64,000 bases of DNA from Pararhizobium sp. IMCC3301 (GTDB taxonomy: Bacteria > Pseudomonadota > Alphaproteobacteria > Rhizobiales > GCA-2746425): assembly GCF_030758315.1 (NCBI RefSeq), contig NZ_CP132336.1, forward strand, positions 1,240,001 through 1,304,000, written 5' to 3'. The notes beneath the pieces are model-generated. The model saw only the letters and a program-made list of their open reading frames with translations. It made no database searches and was not told where the DNA came from. Position numbers and translations under genes: made by a program. This document shows, piece by piece, positions 53,566-62,810 of this stretch. The stretch's first letter is position 1, and every line of letters begins with the position of its first letter.

Positions 53566-55140
53566 ATGAAGGCGGTTTTTTTACTTTTTGACAGCCTCTG
53601 CCGCGATGCCCTTGGCTGTTATGGTGGCAGGATCCCGACACCGAACTTCGATAGGTTGGCGGCCAAAGGGGTAACATTTGACTCCCACTATGTTGGTTCT
53701 TTGCCTTGTATGCCCGCGCGGCGGGATCTGCAAACCGGGCGACTCGGATTTATGCACCGCAGCTGGGGCCCGTTAGAGCCTTTTGATGACAGCTTTCCGG
53801 AGCTGCTGACCAAGGGCGGCGTTTATTCGCATCTGTCAACTGACCATTATCACTATTTCGAGGATGGTGGATCGACCTACCACAATCGCTATACCACTTA
53901 TGATTTCATCCGTGGGCAAGAAGGTGACGCTTGGGTCCCCAAAGTCGCACCCCCAATAGCCGAATATCGCAATAACTACCACGCCCTACAGTTTGAAGAA
54001 ACCCGAAAGGGCCATCGCCTGCAGGGCTTGATCAACCGCGAGCGCATTGTCAAAGAAGAAGATTTCCCCTGTGTCAGGACATTCGATGCGGGACTGAACT
54101 TTTTGCGCGGCAACGGTGCCGAGAAAAACTGGCTCCTGCAGCTGGAAACTTTCGATCCGCATGAACCTTTCTTGGCCCCCGCCCGGCATCGCAGCAAATT
54201 CCCAACCTCATACCAGGGCCCAATCCTGGATTGGCCGCGCTACAAGGCCGCTGACACCACGCCCGAAGAAACCGACGAGATTCGCGCCAATTATGCGGCC
54301 TTGATTCTGCTTTGCGACGAACAGCTTGGTCGCCTTCTAGACGAATTCGACGTCAATGACCGCTGGGATGATACCGCCATCGTAATGACCACAGATCACG
54401 GCTTCATGCTGGGTGAGCATGGCTGGTGGGGTAAAAACCAGATGCCGTTCTTCAACGACATCGCAAACATTCCGCTGATTATCTACCACCCCGATGCCGC
54501 ACATCGTGCCGGGACGCGGATAACGGCGCTGACGCAGACCATCGACATTATGCCGACCCTGCTTGAGATCTTTGATCAGCCAATCCCCACTGACGTTACC
54601 GGGCGGTCCATTCTGCCACTCATGCGCGGCGAGACTGACAATATCCGGGATGTCGCAATATTTGGTATCTATGGGGGGGCCGTGAATGCGACTGACGGGC
54701 AGCACACCTATTTCCGCTATCCAGATCACATGGAAACGACGGGCATGTACGAATACACGCTTATGCCTGTCCACAACTACAATATGTTCGAGCCGCGTGA
54801 GTTGGAGGCGGCCGAGTTGCACCCGGGTTTCCGCTTTACCAAAAATGTGCCTGTCCTGAAGATACCGGCGGTTCCTGACGCCAAACGCTCACCGCGGCAA
54901 GGCGGGTTCTACGACACAGAAACACGGCTGTTCGATCTGGCCACAGATCGGGAGCAGTCCGCGCCGTTCCGCGATGTAGGGACCGAGGAGCGCTTTTGCC
55001 AGCTGATTGCCCGAGAGATGGACCTGCATGATGCACCGCCCGAACTTTATGCGCGATGGAAAGTTACCTCGTCCAGGCAGCAGACAAAACCCAGTGGCAC
55101 CCTGGTTGAGCCTGACCAAGATAACCGAAGGAATGCTTGA
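53566..55140 (+). CDS. Sulfatase, Cys-type (island cluster)
   Basis: A 524-residue sulfatase from the ATG at 53566 (MKAVFLLFDSLCRDALGCYG). The formylglycine precursor is Cys 48 in SLPCMPARRDLQTG. Metal ligands are in LLFDSL (Asp 9) and TTDHGFMLGEHGWWGKNQMPFF, with FDPHEPFLAP between. It has no signal peptide. It is longer than the two sulfatases of the first cluster and from a different branch. It begins the island operon, followed by the PdxA/aldehyde dehydrogenase chimera and TctCBA, so it probably desulfates the imported compound. No maturation enzyme is nearby. The ribosome-binding site before 53566 is weak; a GTG at 53530 is open. Confidence 0.87.
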   Translation: MKAVFLLFDSLCRDALGCYGGRIPTPNFDRLAAKGVTFDSHYVGSLPCMPARRDLQTGRLGFMHRSWGPLEPFDDSFPELLTKGGVYSHLSTDHYHYFEDGGSTYHNRYTTYDFIRGQEGDAWVPKVAPPIAEYRNNYHALQFEETRKGHRLQGLINRERIVKEEDFPCVRTFDAGLNFLRGNGAEKNWLLQLETFDPHEPFLAPARHRSKFPTSYQGPILDWPRYKAADTTPEETDEIRANYAALILLCDEQLGRLLDEFDVNDRWDDTAIVMTTDHGFMLGEHGWWGKNQMPFFNDIANIPLIIYHPDAAHRAGTRITALTQTIDIMPTLLEIFDQPIPTDVTGRSILPLMRGETDNIRDVAIFGIYGGAVNATDGQHTYFRYPDHMETTGMYEYTLMPVHNYNMFEPRELEAAELHPGFRFTKNVPVLKIPAVPDAKRSPRQGGFYDTETRLFDLATDREQSAPFRDVGTEERFCQLIAREMDLHDAPPELYARWKVTSSRQQTKPSGTLVEPDQDNRRNA

Positions 55141-55141
55141 T

Positions 55142-55528
55142 ATGACTGACAAGCCAAGCATAGCGATCATACCAGGCGGTCTCGCTGGAATCGGTCCTGA
55201 ACTGACTGCGAAACTGTTGAACGAACCGGGTATATTAGACGCGGCCGATATCACCTTGGTTGGCCATCAGCACCTTTGGCAGCGCGGCGCTCGTGCTGCG
55301 AGCAAGCTGCGCGCGCTGCTGCATATCTTAGAGCGTAAGGCTGGTCGTGTTCTCGTCAAAGGCTTCCCCACCGTCTTCGTAGTGTCTGATGCGATGATCC
55401 ATGGCGGCCCCTACCCGGCCTCAACCAATTACGGTGCCACATCCGTCGGCACCCTGTCCATCCGGCGTTTTCTACGCCCCGGTTGCTTTCAGAACATGCT
55501 CGAGAGGTTAGTTCCTGAATTCAGTTAA
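55142..55528 (+). pseudogene. PdxA-like N-terminus fused to aldehyde dehydrogenase C-terminus
   Basis: A 128-residue frame starting two bases after the sulfatase stop. Residues 1 to about 53 match the start of PdxA/PdxA2-type dehydrogenases (SIAIIPGGLAGIGPELTAKL, VGHQHLWQRGARAA). From about 54 the sequence is the C-terminal end of a semialdehyde dehydrogenase (LERKAGRVLVKGFPT, DAMIHGGPYPAS, TSVGTLSIRRFLRPGCFQN). Neither active site is present. A deletion joining two adjacent genes explains this best, so the operon probably once encoded a PdxA2-like enzyme and an aldehyde dehydrogenase. Confidence 0.8.
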
Positions 55529-55608
55529 CGCCCCAAATGGATATGCCGCCAAAACCCGAGGAGTTCGGGTCGGGCAATCCACATAATTAACCCTAGGAGG
55601 AGAAGAAA

Positions 55609-56559
55609 ATGAAAAATTTCACTTTGGTCATGGCCGCTACGCTAGGCCTCATCGCTGGACCAACGCTGGCGCAGGAGTATCCTTCGCGCACGATTGAAGT
55701 TTTGATTCATTCGGGCGCTGGCGGCGGTACGGATATGAACGCCAGAGCTCTTGCTGCCCCGTTGGGCAAGATTCTGGGAGTCAACACCGCAGTCATCAGC
55801 CGTAAAGGCGGCGCGGGGGCAGTGGCAATGGAATATCTGGCCGATACTGAGGCCGATGGTTACACATTGTCCATGATCACCATTGGCCATGCCGGAACCA
55901 TTGCACGCGGCGCCGCTGCTATGGATACCTCAGACTTTGTGTATCTAGGGCGCGGAACCTCTGAACCGCAGGTGCTCTATACCAGCTGTGGTCGCTTTGA
56001 TACAGCCGCCGATTTCGTCGCTGCGCAAAAAGATGAGTCGCTCATCTACGGCATCACCAGTGTAGGCGGTGTAGATGACATCACTGCATTCCTGTTCACC
56101 GAGCGCGGCGGGATGCAGCCGCCCCGTGCCGTCCCGTTTGAAAGTGGTGGTGAGGTGGTCACCAATTTAATCGCGGGGAACGTGGATGTAGCCGTCCTGA
56201 ACCCTGGTGAGGCATCCGTTCAGGTTGGAACCGGCGAGATTTGCCCAACGGTTGTCGTAGCACCCGCACGGTTCTCTGGCTATCCTGATGTGCCAACAGC
56301 TCGCGATATTGGTATCAACGCGGCCCTGTCCACTGTGCGCGGCTTTGCCGTAAAGGCTGGCACTGATCCTGAGATTGTGGCGATTCTGGAAAAGGCCGTT
56401 GCAGAAGCAATGGATTCAGAGGAATACCGGGCATTCCTTGATAGCCAAGGGCTGGATTATGACACCAGCGTCGGCACGGCTGCTGAATGGGAGAAAGAGT
56501 TCACTACGATGGTTAGCGACATGCGCGCCGCGATGACGGCCCTTGGCTACATCCAGTAA
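55609..56559 (+). CDS. tctC: Tripartite tricarboxylate transporter substrate-binding protein TctC (island)
   Basis: A 316-residue TctC/Bug-type protein. The ATG at 55609 follows TAGGAGGAGAAGAAA, a very strong ribosome-binding site. The signal peptide ends PTLA|QEYPS. Family segments are IEVLIHSGAGGGTDMNARAL, NTAVISRKGGAGAVAMEYLA and DGYTLSMITIG, and a late VPTARDIGINA. Two Cys (TSCGRFD, GEICPT) may form a disulfide. It is only distantly related to the TctC of the first cluster, which argues against a recent duplication of the whole cluster. Confidence 0.9.
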   Translation: MKNFTLVMAATLGLIAGPTLAQEYPSRTIEVLIHSGAGGGTDMNARALAAPLGKILGVNTAVISRKGGAGAVAMEYLADTEADGYTLSMITIGHAGTIARGAAAMDTSDFVYLGRGTSEPQVLYTSCGRFDTAADFVAAQKDESLIYGITSVGGVDDITAFLFTERGGMQPPRAVPFESGGEVVTNLIAGNVDVAVLNPGEASVQVGTGEICPTVVVAPARFSGYPDVPTARDIGINAALSTVRGFAVKAGTDPEIVAILEKAVAEAMDSEEYRAFLDSQGLDYDTSVGTAAEWEKEFTTMVSDMRAAMTALGYIQ

Positions 56560-56567
56560 GCGCTGTG

Positions 56568-57089
56568 ATGCCTCAAGACAGCAATGAAACCGGACTGGAG
56601 CGGGCACCTGGTGCCCGCTCCGCCGGCATACTTTCCGGGATGGCGGTTTTTCACCTGCTGATTCTGGGAGTATGTGTCACTGCATTTGTGCTGACACTTA
56701 GCTTTGCGCCAGTTCCGCCGCCCTTGCGCCGCGGGATGTCACCTGAAACCTTCCCGCGCATTATCCTTGCGTTGATCGCGATCCTGACACTTTTTTCTTT
56801 CTTGCGCGAGACGAAAACCACCAACGCCAGCAAGATGCAAACAATTCCACCAGTGTTTGCTTTTAGCGTATCCTGCCTTCTAGGCTTGCTCCTGATCGGT
56901 GTGAGTGTCGACTTATTGCTTTCTATTTTCTTCTTTATCGCCGTTGTCATGTGGCTTTGGGGGGAACGACGACCAGTGTTCATTGGTGCGACTGCAATAA
57001 TTGTGCCGATCGTCTTGTTTGTCTTGTTCAGCGAAGTCTTGGGAATCCGATTTCCACGCGGCCTGATCGTCAACCTCATTTACGGGTAG
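56568..57089 (+). CDS. tctB: Tripartite tricarboxylate transporter small permease TctB (island)
   Basis: A 173-residue protein with four hydrophobic helices (HLLILGVCVTAFVLTLSF, TFPRIILALIAILTLFSFL, SCLLGLLLIGVSVDLLLSIF, IIVPIVLFVLFSEVLGI) in the TctB order. The start ATG 56568 is eight bases after the TctC stop. It works with TctA and TctC. Confidence 0.85.
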   Translation: MPQDSNETGLERAPGARSAGILSGMAVFHLLILGVCVTAFVLTLSFAPVPPPLRRGMSPETFPRIILALIAILTLFSFLRETKTTNASKMQTIPPVFAFSVSCLLGLLLIGVSVDLLLSIFFFIAVVMWLWGERRPVFIGATAIIVPIVLFVLFSEVLGIRFPRGLIVNLIYG

Positions 57090-57093
57090 AGAC

Positions 57094-58569
57094 ATGGAAT
57101 TTCTAGAAATCTTGACATCGACCCTGGATCCGATGACTCTGTTTTTGGTTGTGCTTGGCACGCTTTTTGGAATTGTTATAGGTGTCCTCCCCGGTATGGG
57201 GCCGACGGTCGCCTGTGCTGTTGTTTTGCCGTTTACAGCAGGTATGGAACCGCTCGACGCAATCACTCTTCTCGTGGCGATATATTGCGCGGGCACCTAT
57301 GGCGGGTCTGTCTCAGCAATCTTGATCAACACGCCTGGCACACCGGCCTCAGTTGCCACGGCGCTTGACGGTTATCCACTGGCTCAGAAGGGACAGGCCG
57401 GGCGGGCCCTTGGCATTGCAACTGTCTCAAGCGCCATCGGGGGGCTTGTCGCAGTGGTGATTTTCATCCTGTCAGCTCCAGCGCTGGCAAAAGTAGCTTA
57501 TCAGTTCGGACCGGCGGAATATTTCGCTCTGACTGTGTTCGGTCTTTGTATGCTCACGACCATTGGCGGTGACCCGCTGAAAAGCATGATCTCGGGCTTG
57601 TTCGGTATCCTTCTCGCCACCATAGGTCTGGATATTATGACAGGAGTGGCGCGTTTCACTTTCAATAACGCGCACATCGCTGATGGACTTAGCTTCGTCC
57701 CGGTGCTCGTTGGTCTATTCGCCATCAGCGAGTTCCTGCTGCAGTCCACCCGTCACGGCATTAAGCGCGAGACCATCAAACTCGACGCTATTCGTCTACC
57801 GTCGCGTGACGACTACCGCCAAATCTGGAAAACGATCTTGCGCGGCACCGGCATAGGGACCTTTGTCGGTATCCTGCCCGCTGAGGGCGGAACCGTAGCG
57901 GCGATCATGTCCTACAATGAAGAACGCCGCTGGTCAAAAACGCCTGAGGATTTCGGGAAAGGCTCTATCAACGGCATCGCCGCCGCTGAAAGCGCCAATA
58001 ATGCGGCCACGGCTGGCGCGATGGTGCCCACTCTGGCTCTCGGCATTCCGGGCGGCGGGACGACGGCGGTCATTCTCGCCGCGTTAGTCATGCACGGCCT
58101 GCGGCCCGGTCCACAGCTGTTTCTTGAACAGGCGGAGTTCTTCTACGGCATCGGCATCACCATGGCGCTTGCCAATATCTGTTTCTTCGTCCTTGGCCTT
58201 TACCTTGCAAGGCACTTCGCGAAAGTGACATTGATCCCAGCGGCGATCCTTTGGCCGATCATCGCAGTGATCTCTGTCGTCGGAATCTACTCCTTTGGCC
58301 AGTCGATGTTCGACGTTGCGGTCATGCTTGGAGCGGGTGTGATCGGATTTTTCATGAAGCGGTATGGATTTTCGCCCATTGCACTCGCTATTGGGCTTGT
58401 TCTTGGTGGTCTGGTTGAAACGACCCTGCGCCAATCGCTTGTCATTTACGACGGCAACGCGTTGTTGTTATTCTCCTCACCGTTGGCGGTCGTTTTCTTC
58501 GTCATGGCGGCCCTCGCTTTGTTAGGGCCGATGATCAAAAAGACTATCTCTCGACTTCGGATTGAATAG
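57094..58569 (+). CDS. tctA: Tripartite tricarboxylate transporter permease TctA (island)
   Basis: A 491-residue large permease with the TctA motifs GVLPGMGPTVACAVVLPF near residue 30, YCAGTYGGSVSAILINTPGTPAS, and in the second half GILPAEGGTVAAIMSYNEER with ESANNAATAGAMVPTLALGIPGG. It starts four bases after TctB. Compared with the first cluster the second-half motif has PAEGG instead of PGAGA. Confidence 0.93.
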   Translation: MEFLEILTSTLDPMTLFLVVLGTLFGIVIGVLPGMGPTVACAVVLPFTAGMEPLDAITLLVAIYCAGTYGGSVSAILINTPGTPASVATALDGYPLAQKGQAGRALGIATVSSAIGGLVAVVIFILSAPALAKVAYQFGPAEYFALTVFGLCMLTTIGGDPLKSMISGLFGILLATIGLDIMTGVARFTFNNAHIADGLSFVPVLVGLFAISEFLLQSTRHGIKRETIKLDAIRLPSRDDYRQIWKTILRGTGIGTFVGILPAEGGTVAAIMSYNEERRWSKTPEDFGKGSINGIAAAESANNAATAGAMVPTLALGIPGGGTTAVILAALVMHGLRPGPQLFLEQAEFFYGIGITMALANICFFVLGLYLARHFAKVTLIPAAILWPIIAVISVVGIYSFGQSMFDVAVMLGAGVIGFFMKRYGFSPIALAIGLVLGGLVETTLRQSLVIYDGNALLLFSSPLAVVFFVMAALALLGPMIKKTISRLRIE

Positions 58570-58651
58570 ATGGAGTGGTTGCCGCTCTACCCCCACGACA
58601 ATTCATGTTTGATGATTGTGGTGTTCACGGCCACAAAATGCGAGGGGCGGA

Positions 58652-58851
58652 AGATGCAACGCATACAGGCAGTTCAACCGGTCGATAAAGCTGTGAACCA
58701 GCCTAAAGCTCGTCCATCTGATCATTAGCAAGCTCAATTGAACGCAGCCGGGCCCGCGCCCTGCCCCCGGAAATTTCGATCGCGCGCAGCACGATCATAT
58801 GGCACAGCGCCATCACCGACACGTGGTTGAACAGGGGGCCGCTCGCGGCCG
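58652..58851. repeat. 200-bp direct repeat, right copy (intact RpiR 3' end)
   Basis: Partner of 51835-52034. Here the sequence is the natural end of the full RpiR gene plus 51 bases beyond the stop, so the island meets native DNA at about 58651. Confidence 0.9.
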
Positions 58852-59548
58852 TATAGCACCTGAAATGCCAGCTCGGCCTTGAATCCGCCGCCACACCTTC
58901 ATCGGTGATATAAAGCAGCTTGGCTTTCTTGCCGGTCAACTGGGTCAGCAAAGTATCGATAACAGCAACGCGGCGGCGCAGACCGATCATGATGACACAA
59001 TCATCTTTCTGGATGCTGGCGGTGGACTCGCCCAGCGTCTCGCCCGCGCCCGGAACTGAAACGATATTTTCGGTGACCTGAAGCAACTGCCAACGCAGAT
59101 AATCGGCTATCGGGTGCCCGGCCCGAAACCCGATAACCCAGGTTTTGCGCGCAGCCAGGATACAGGATGCAACTGCATCAATCTCCGATTGATTGATGGC
59201 TGCAAAGGTTCTGTCCAGATTGGCTTTGCCCTGCACGATGTTTGCCGCCAAAGAGCCTTCGACATCATCCATCTTTGGCATGTTGAGAAACAGGCGCGAG
59301 CCGGTTTGCTGCTCCTCGCGCGCATGTTTGCGCGCCTCGTCATAATTTTCATAACCAAGCCGCCGCACAAATCGCGAAACCGTGGCCTTGGAAACATTGG
59401 CCAGCTTTGCCAGTTCCTGGGCGTCATAACTTGCAAGTTCGCCCGGGAAGTCGCAGACGAATTCGCCAAGACGTCTTTCCGCAGGGTGCATTTTCGGCAA
59501 TGTGGCTCGCACATGAGACAGAAATGAGCTGTCTTGCTTCTGGGTCAT
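58703..59548 (-). CDS. RpiR/MurR family transcriptional regulator with SIS domain
   Basis: A 281-residue regulator. The N-terminal RpiR helix-turn-helix has LAKLANVSKATVSRFVRRLGYENYDE, and the SIS sugar-phosphate-binding domain has TWVIGFRAGHPIADYLRWQL and DCVIMIGLRRRVAVIDTLL. SIS domains usually sense phosphosugars, though the RpiR branch near transporters for organic acids is also common. Its 3' end is duplicated at 51835. Without the island it would lie immediately upstream of dctP in the same direction, so the TRAP operon is the likely target. Confidence 0.88.
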   Translation of the reverse strand: MTQKQDSSFLSHVRATLPKMHPAERRLGEFVCDFPGELASYDAQELAKLANVSKATVSRFVRRLGYENYDEARKHAREEQQTGSRLFLNMPKMDDVEGSLAANIVQGKANLDRTFAAINQSEIDAVASCILAARKTWVIGFRAGHPIADYLRWQLLQVTENIVSVPGAGETLGESTASIQKDDCVIMIGLRRRVAVIDTLLTQLTGKKAKLLYITDEGVAADSRPSWHFRCYTAASGPLFNHVSVMALCHMIVLRAIEISGGRARARLRSIELANDQMDEL

Positions 59549-59679
59549 ACAATCAGAATTCGCCTGGACCGGTTGTGGTACGGATGGCTCAGTGTTACCG
59601 CAACCCTTCTGCGAACGATAGGGCTTTGCGAAATCGCAGGATCATAAGTTGAATCCCGTTAACAGTGGACGATTTGGGA

Positions 59680-61353
59680 TCATTTCAGTCCCTTGTTGTC
59701 TTCCGATTCAGGCGGATACCAGTATTGCACGATCTCCGAGCCTTTCTGAATGACGACAAAGTTATTGGCAAACACGCGGTAGGGCGCGCTCCACTCCCCA
59801 TCCGGCCATTTGATGCGGATTTCCGCCCGCTCTGCCACCCCGGTTCCGACATGGATGAAGCCGGATTGCCCGGAGGCATGGCCACCACCGATCTGAACCT
59901 TGCGCACCCGTGTGTCATTGCCGGATTTGACATTGATCGTTGCCCCAACCGCATTGCGGTTCGCGCCGCGCTGCTGCAATTCAATCTGCAGCCAGTTACC
60001 CATCGGCCTTGACCCGAAATCCGTTCGCGCACCGCGATTGCGAAACACACTGACTGGCGCTTCCCGGTTGACCACAATCAGATCCAGCATGCCATCCATG
60101 TTCAGATCAGCCACCGCACCGCCGCGGCCGCGTCGGTCCAGCGCAATACCGGCCAGATCGCCAGCCTCAAGAAATTTGCCGTCAAATGTGCCGAGCAGTA
60201 GATTATCCGGATCATAGGCGGCAAAGTCCGGCATCGATTCCACATTGCCCTTGGCAATGAACAAATCCAGCCGCCCGTCATTATTGATGTCGTCAAACTC
60301 GGCATGCCAGCCGGTTGAAGGTTTCAAATCCTCACCTCTATAGGGCCGGTGGGCAGTGGCGCCTTTGGCCACCGCCACATCGCGGTATACTGGACTGGCT
60401 TCATCGGCCTCCTCATCAAGGGTCTGCAGCTTGGTGTCGCCCATCGAAGTCAGGGCATATTCCGGCAGTCCGTCGGCATCCAGATCCGCCTCGGCAATGC
60501 CCATACCCCAGATCCGCACCGTCTTCCAGCCATCGGCCTTGCGATAGGCTCTGGCTGGGCGTCCGGGGCTGATGCGCCAAAGCTGCTCCTCGCCATCGCG
60601 GTAATATTGCCGGTCATTGGTGATCCGCAGCGCCGGTTCACCAGAGCGGTTCCAGTCGGTAAAAATCATCGACAGGGCGCAAAAGCCCGGCGTCAGGGTT
60701 TCCGGCTCGGCATAGATCGGCACGTCGCCTGCACCTGGACGCAACAATACATTATTTTCGCAGGTGCCCCAGGGCGAGCCTGGCGCCGCGCGGTCGACAT
60801 AATTGCCGAATGCCAGGGTGGGGAATGGCTGCCCCGGCTCGAAAGTTGCGGCAAAAGCCGTCGTCCATGCCCGACCACCATCGAATGAAAATGCGCGGTT
60901 GGCTTTGGTAAAACTGCAATCCGGTCCACCCTTCAACAGCACATTTTCGCCAACCCGCAACACCGCCAGATCGGTCTGGCCGTCATTATCGATATCCAGC
61001 GGATAAAGCCCGGTTACTTCCGTGGCGCTTCCGTCAGGAAAGCCGTTTTCAACCGATCGGAAGGCCAGTTCGCCCCCTGCCGTGCTTGTATTGACGAACA
61101 ATTGCGCCGGGTTGGTGCCGCCGGCAATCGCCACATCGGGCAACCGGTCACCATTGCAATCGAAAACGGCAACACCGCCCCCGACAAAATACTCCCAGGG
61201 ACCGGCATATTGATGGTCGATTCCGGCCGCCAACGCGATTTCTTGCATCACCGGCACATCCATCGCGGGAAGCGCCCTGTCCTGCGCCTCCAGATCGCCC
61301 GACACAGCACCGAATAGCCCCAGCATCAACAGGGTTCCGCCAATCGTTTTCAT
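59680..61353 (-). CDS. FG-GAP/ASPIC-UnbV (CRTAC1-like) secreted protein
   Basis: A 557-residue exported protein. A signal peptide is followed by beta-propeller FG-GAP repeats with calcium-loop patterns (VFDCNGDRLPDVAIAGG, DIDNDGQTDLAVL, DLDADGLPEYALT, DINNDGRLDLFIAKG, DLNMDGMLDLIVV). The ASPIC/UnbV domain at the C-terminus has NWLQIELQQRGANRNAVGA. It is periplasmic or outer-surface; the exact role is unknown. Its ATG overlaps the stop of the dihaem cytochrome gene (ATGA), so the two are made together. Confidence 0.87.
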   Translation of the reverse strand: MKTIGGTLLMLGLFGAVSGDLEAQDRALPAMDVPVMQEIALAAGIDHQYAGPWEYFVGGGVAVFDCNGDRLPDVAIAGGTNPAQLFVNTSTAGGELAFRSVENGFPDGSATEVTGLYPLDIDNDGQTDLAVLRVGENVLLKGGPDCSFTKANRAFSFDGGRAWTTAFAATFEPGQPFPTLAFGNYVDRAAPGSPWGTCENNVLLRPGAGDVPIYAEPETLTPGFCALSMIFTDWNRSGEPALRITNDRQYYRDGEEQLWRISPGRPARAYRKADGWKTVRIWGMGIAEADLDADGLPEYALTSMGDTKLQTLDEEADEASPVYRDVAVAKGATAHRPYRGEDLKPSTGWHAEFDDINNDGRLDLFIAKGNVESMPDFAAYDPDNLLLGTFDGKFLEAGDLAGIALDRRGRGGAVADLNMDGMLDLIVVNREAPVSVFRNRGARTDFGSRPMGNWLQIELQQRGANRNAVGATINVKSGNDTRVRKVQIGGGHASGQSGFIHVGTGVAERAEIRIKWPDGEWSAPYRVFANNFVVIQKGSEIVQYWYPPESEDNKGLK

Positions 61354-62810
61354 GGTTCAATCACCAGAGTTTTGAGATAGGCAATCAGGGCGGAGCGGTC
61401 GGCCTCTTCAAGTTCAAGATAGGCATCGCGCGCGTCGCGGCCGGCCCCGCCATGGGCGCTAATCACCTCATTCAGCGTCGTCATGTCGCCGCGATGGCCA
61501 TAGGGTGCGGTTGATCCGATGCCCCACAATTCGGTGGTCTGGAACACATCACGTTCCACGAAACGCTGCGACAGCAGCTCATTGCCGAAGCCGGCAATCT
61601 GGCGGTCGGTCATTTTATGACGTTTCAGATCGCCGAATAGCGGTACCAGGACCTGCCCCTGTTGATTTCGAACGAGGGATTTGGCCCAATCCAGCAAACC
61701 CAGATCATAAACTGCCGGATTTTCCAAATCCGTGCTGCGCAAAGTTCCCGCTGCATCCAGCGGGCCGGGATCCTGAAACAGCAGACTGTCGAGCGGCAGC
61801 GCCGGGACGTGACAGGAGGCGCAGCCGATGCTCTGGAAAATCCGTGCGCCGCTTTGCGCCGCCTCCTGCCACTCCGCATTGTCCGGAATTTTGGTTCCAG
61901 GCGGCGGCAATGCGGCCTGCCAGGCAACCAGAGCGGACACATCCCCCTCGCTCAGCTCGTCAACGGCGGCGTCCTCGTCGAAATCCGCCTCGCCGGTCCA
62001 GCGGACACCGAAGCGCTCCGCAGACTGCATGCCGGTGTGATGGTTGAGGGCATTCACGGTGAATTGCCGCAGCGAGGTCATCACCCCCTTCTGACTGAAT
62101 GGCCGGATCACCAGATCGGTGTCCACTCCGTCGATTTCCTTCAACTCCAGCAGACCATCCGGTTTTGCCGTAATCCAGCCAAAACGGATGCCCTTGGTCA
62201 CCAGCAAGACGCGGTAATCCTGTCCGCTCCGGCGGGCTGTTTTCAGCGCTTCCCGGCGGATTTTCTGCAGATCGGCACTCATCTCCCGGGCCAGCAGTTC
62301 CACCAGGCCAATGCCAAACAAATGGTTGGTGTTGCGCTCATTGGAAAATTGCGGGTCAGAAGTGTCAAAGTCGGCATTGTTAAAGCCTTCCGAGACAAAC
62401 ACATTGACGGTAAAATCCCCAGCGCCGCCCATCACCGGTTCATTATGGCAACTGGAGCAGGAATTCGCGTCAAGCCCGGCCAGGCGCTGAAAGGTATCGG
62501 GTGCCGCCCGCTTGCGCTTGGTGGGAATAATGGCCTGGGTCGCCATTGGCCGTCCCGCTCCGTCAAGCGCAGTAAAGGGCGCATCAAACAAAGTGCTGCC
62601 GAAACCAATCAACGCCTCCAGCTCTTGCTTGCTGAGAAGGCCCTGATAGCGCGATTGATCGACATGCTGAAAAATCGCGCGTTCAGCCCATGGTTCCACG
62701 GCTGCCAGCTCCGCTGTTACCTGCGCCGCGGCGGCCAGCGCCAGGCTCAGCCAGGCAAAACCGGCATACAGCGCAATGGCAGCCGGCCGGTTTTTAAACA
62801 ACCGAGGCAT
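61350..62810 (-). CDS. Dihaem cytochrome c peroxidase/oxidoreductase-like protein
   Basis: A 486-residue secreted cytochrome. The ATG at 62810 has GAGGAG eight bases upstream; 62825 is an alternative. A signal peptide ends LALAAAAQ. Two haem c motifs are seen: CSSCH at 118-122 and CASCH further on (SIGCASCHVPALPL). LWGIGSTAPYGHRGDMTTLNEVI near the end, with the methionine, is typical of di-haem oxidoreductases of the DHOR type. It probably works with the FG-GAP protein encoded next. The start lies inside the end of the ROK gene. Confidence 0.87.
   Translation of the reverse strand: MPRLFKNRPAAIALYAGFAWLSLALAAAAQVTAELAAVEPWAERAIFQHVDQSRYQGLLSKQELEALIGFGSTLFDAPFTALDGAGRPMATQAIIPTKRKRAAPDTFQRLAGLDANSCSSCHNEPVMGGAGDFTVNVFVSEGFNNADFDTSDPQFSNERNTNHLFGIGLVELLAREMSADLQKIRREALKTARRSGQDYRVLLVTKGIRFGWITAKPDGLLELKEIDGVDTDLVIRPFSQKGVMTSLRQFTVNALNHHTGMQSAERFGVRWTGEADFDEDAAVDELSEGDVSALVAWQAALPPPGTKIPDNAEWQEAAQSGARIFQSIGCASCHVPALPLDSLLFQDPGPLDAAGTLRSTDLENPAVYDLGLLDWAKSLVRNQQGQVLVPLFGDLKRHKMTDRQIAGFGNELLSQRFVERDVFQTTELWGIGSTAPYGHRGDMTTLNEVISAHGGAGRDARDAYLELEEADRSALIAYLKTLVIEP

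Larger units (their letters stand above)
52035..58651. mobile_element. Island between the 200-bp repeats (sulfatase/TTT cluster)
   Basis: About 6.6 kb containing a GntR/FCD regulator, a sulfatase, a chimeric PdxA/aldehyde dehydrogenase fragment and TctCBA. It is bounded by copies of the RpiR 3' end, of which only the right one belongs to an intact gene. No integrase or transposase is visible. It is called an island because of the duplicated boundary and because it separates RpiR from the TRAP operon. Confidence 0.65.
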
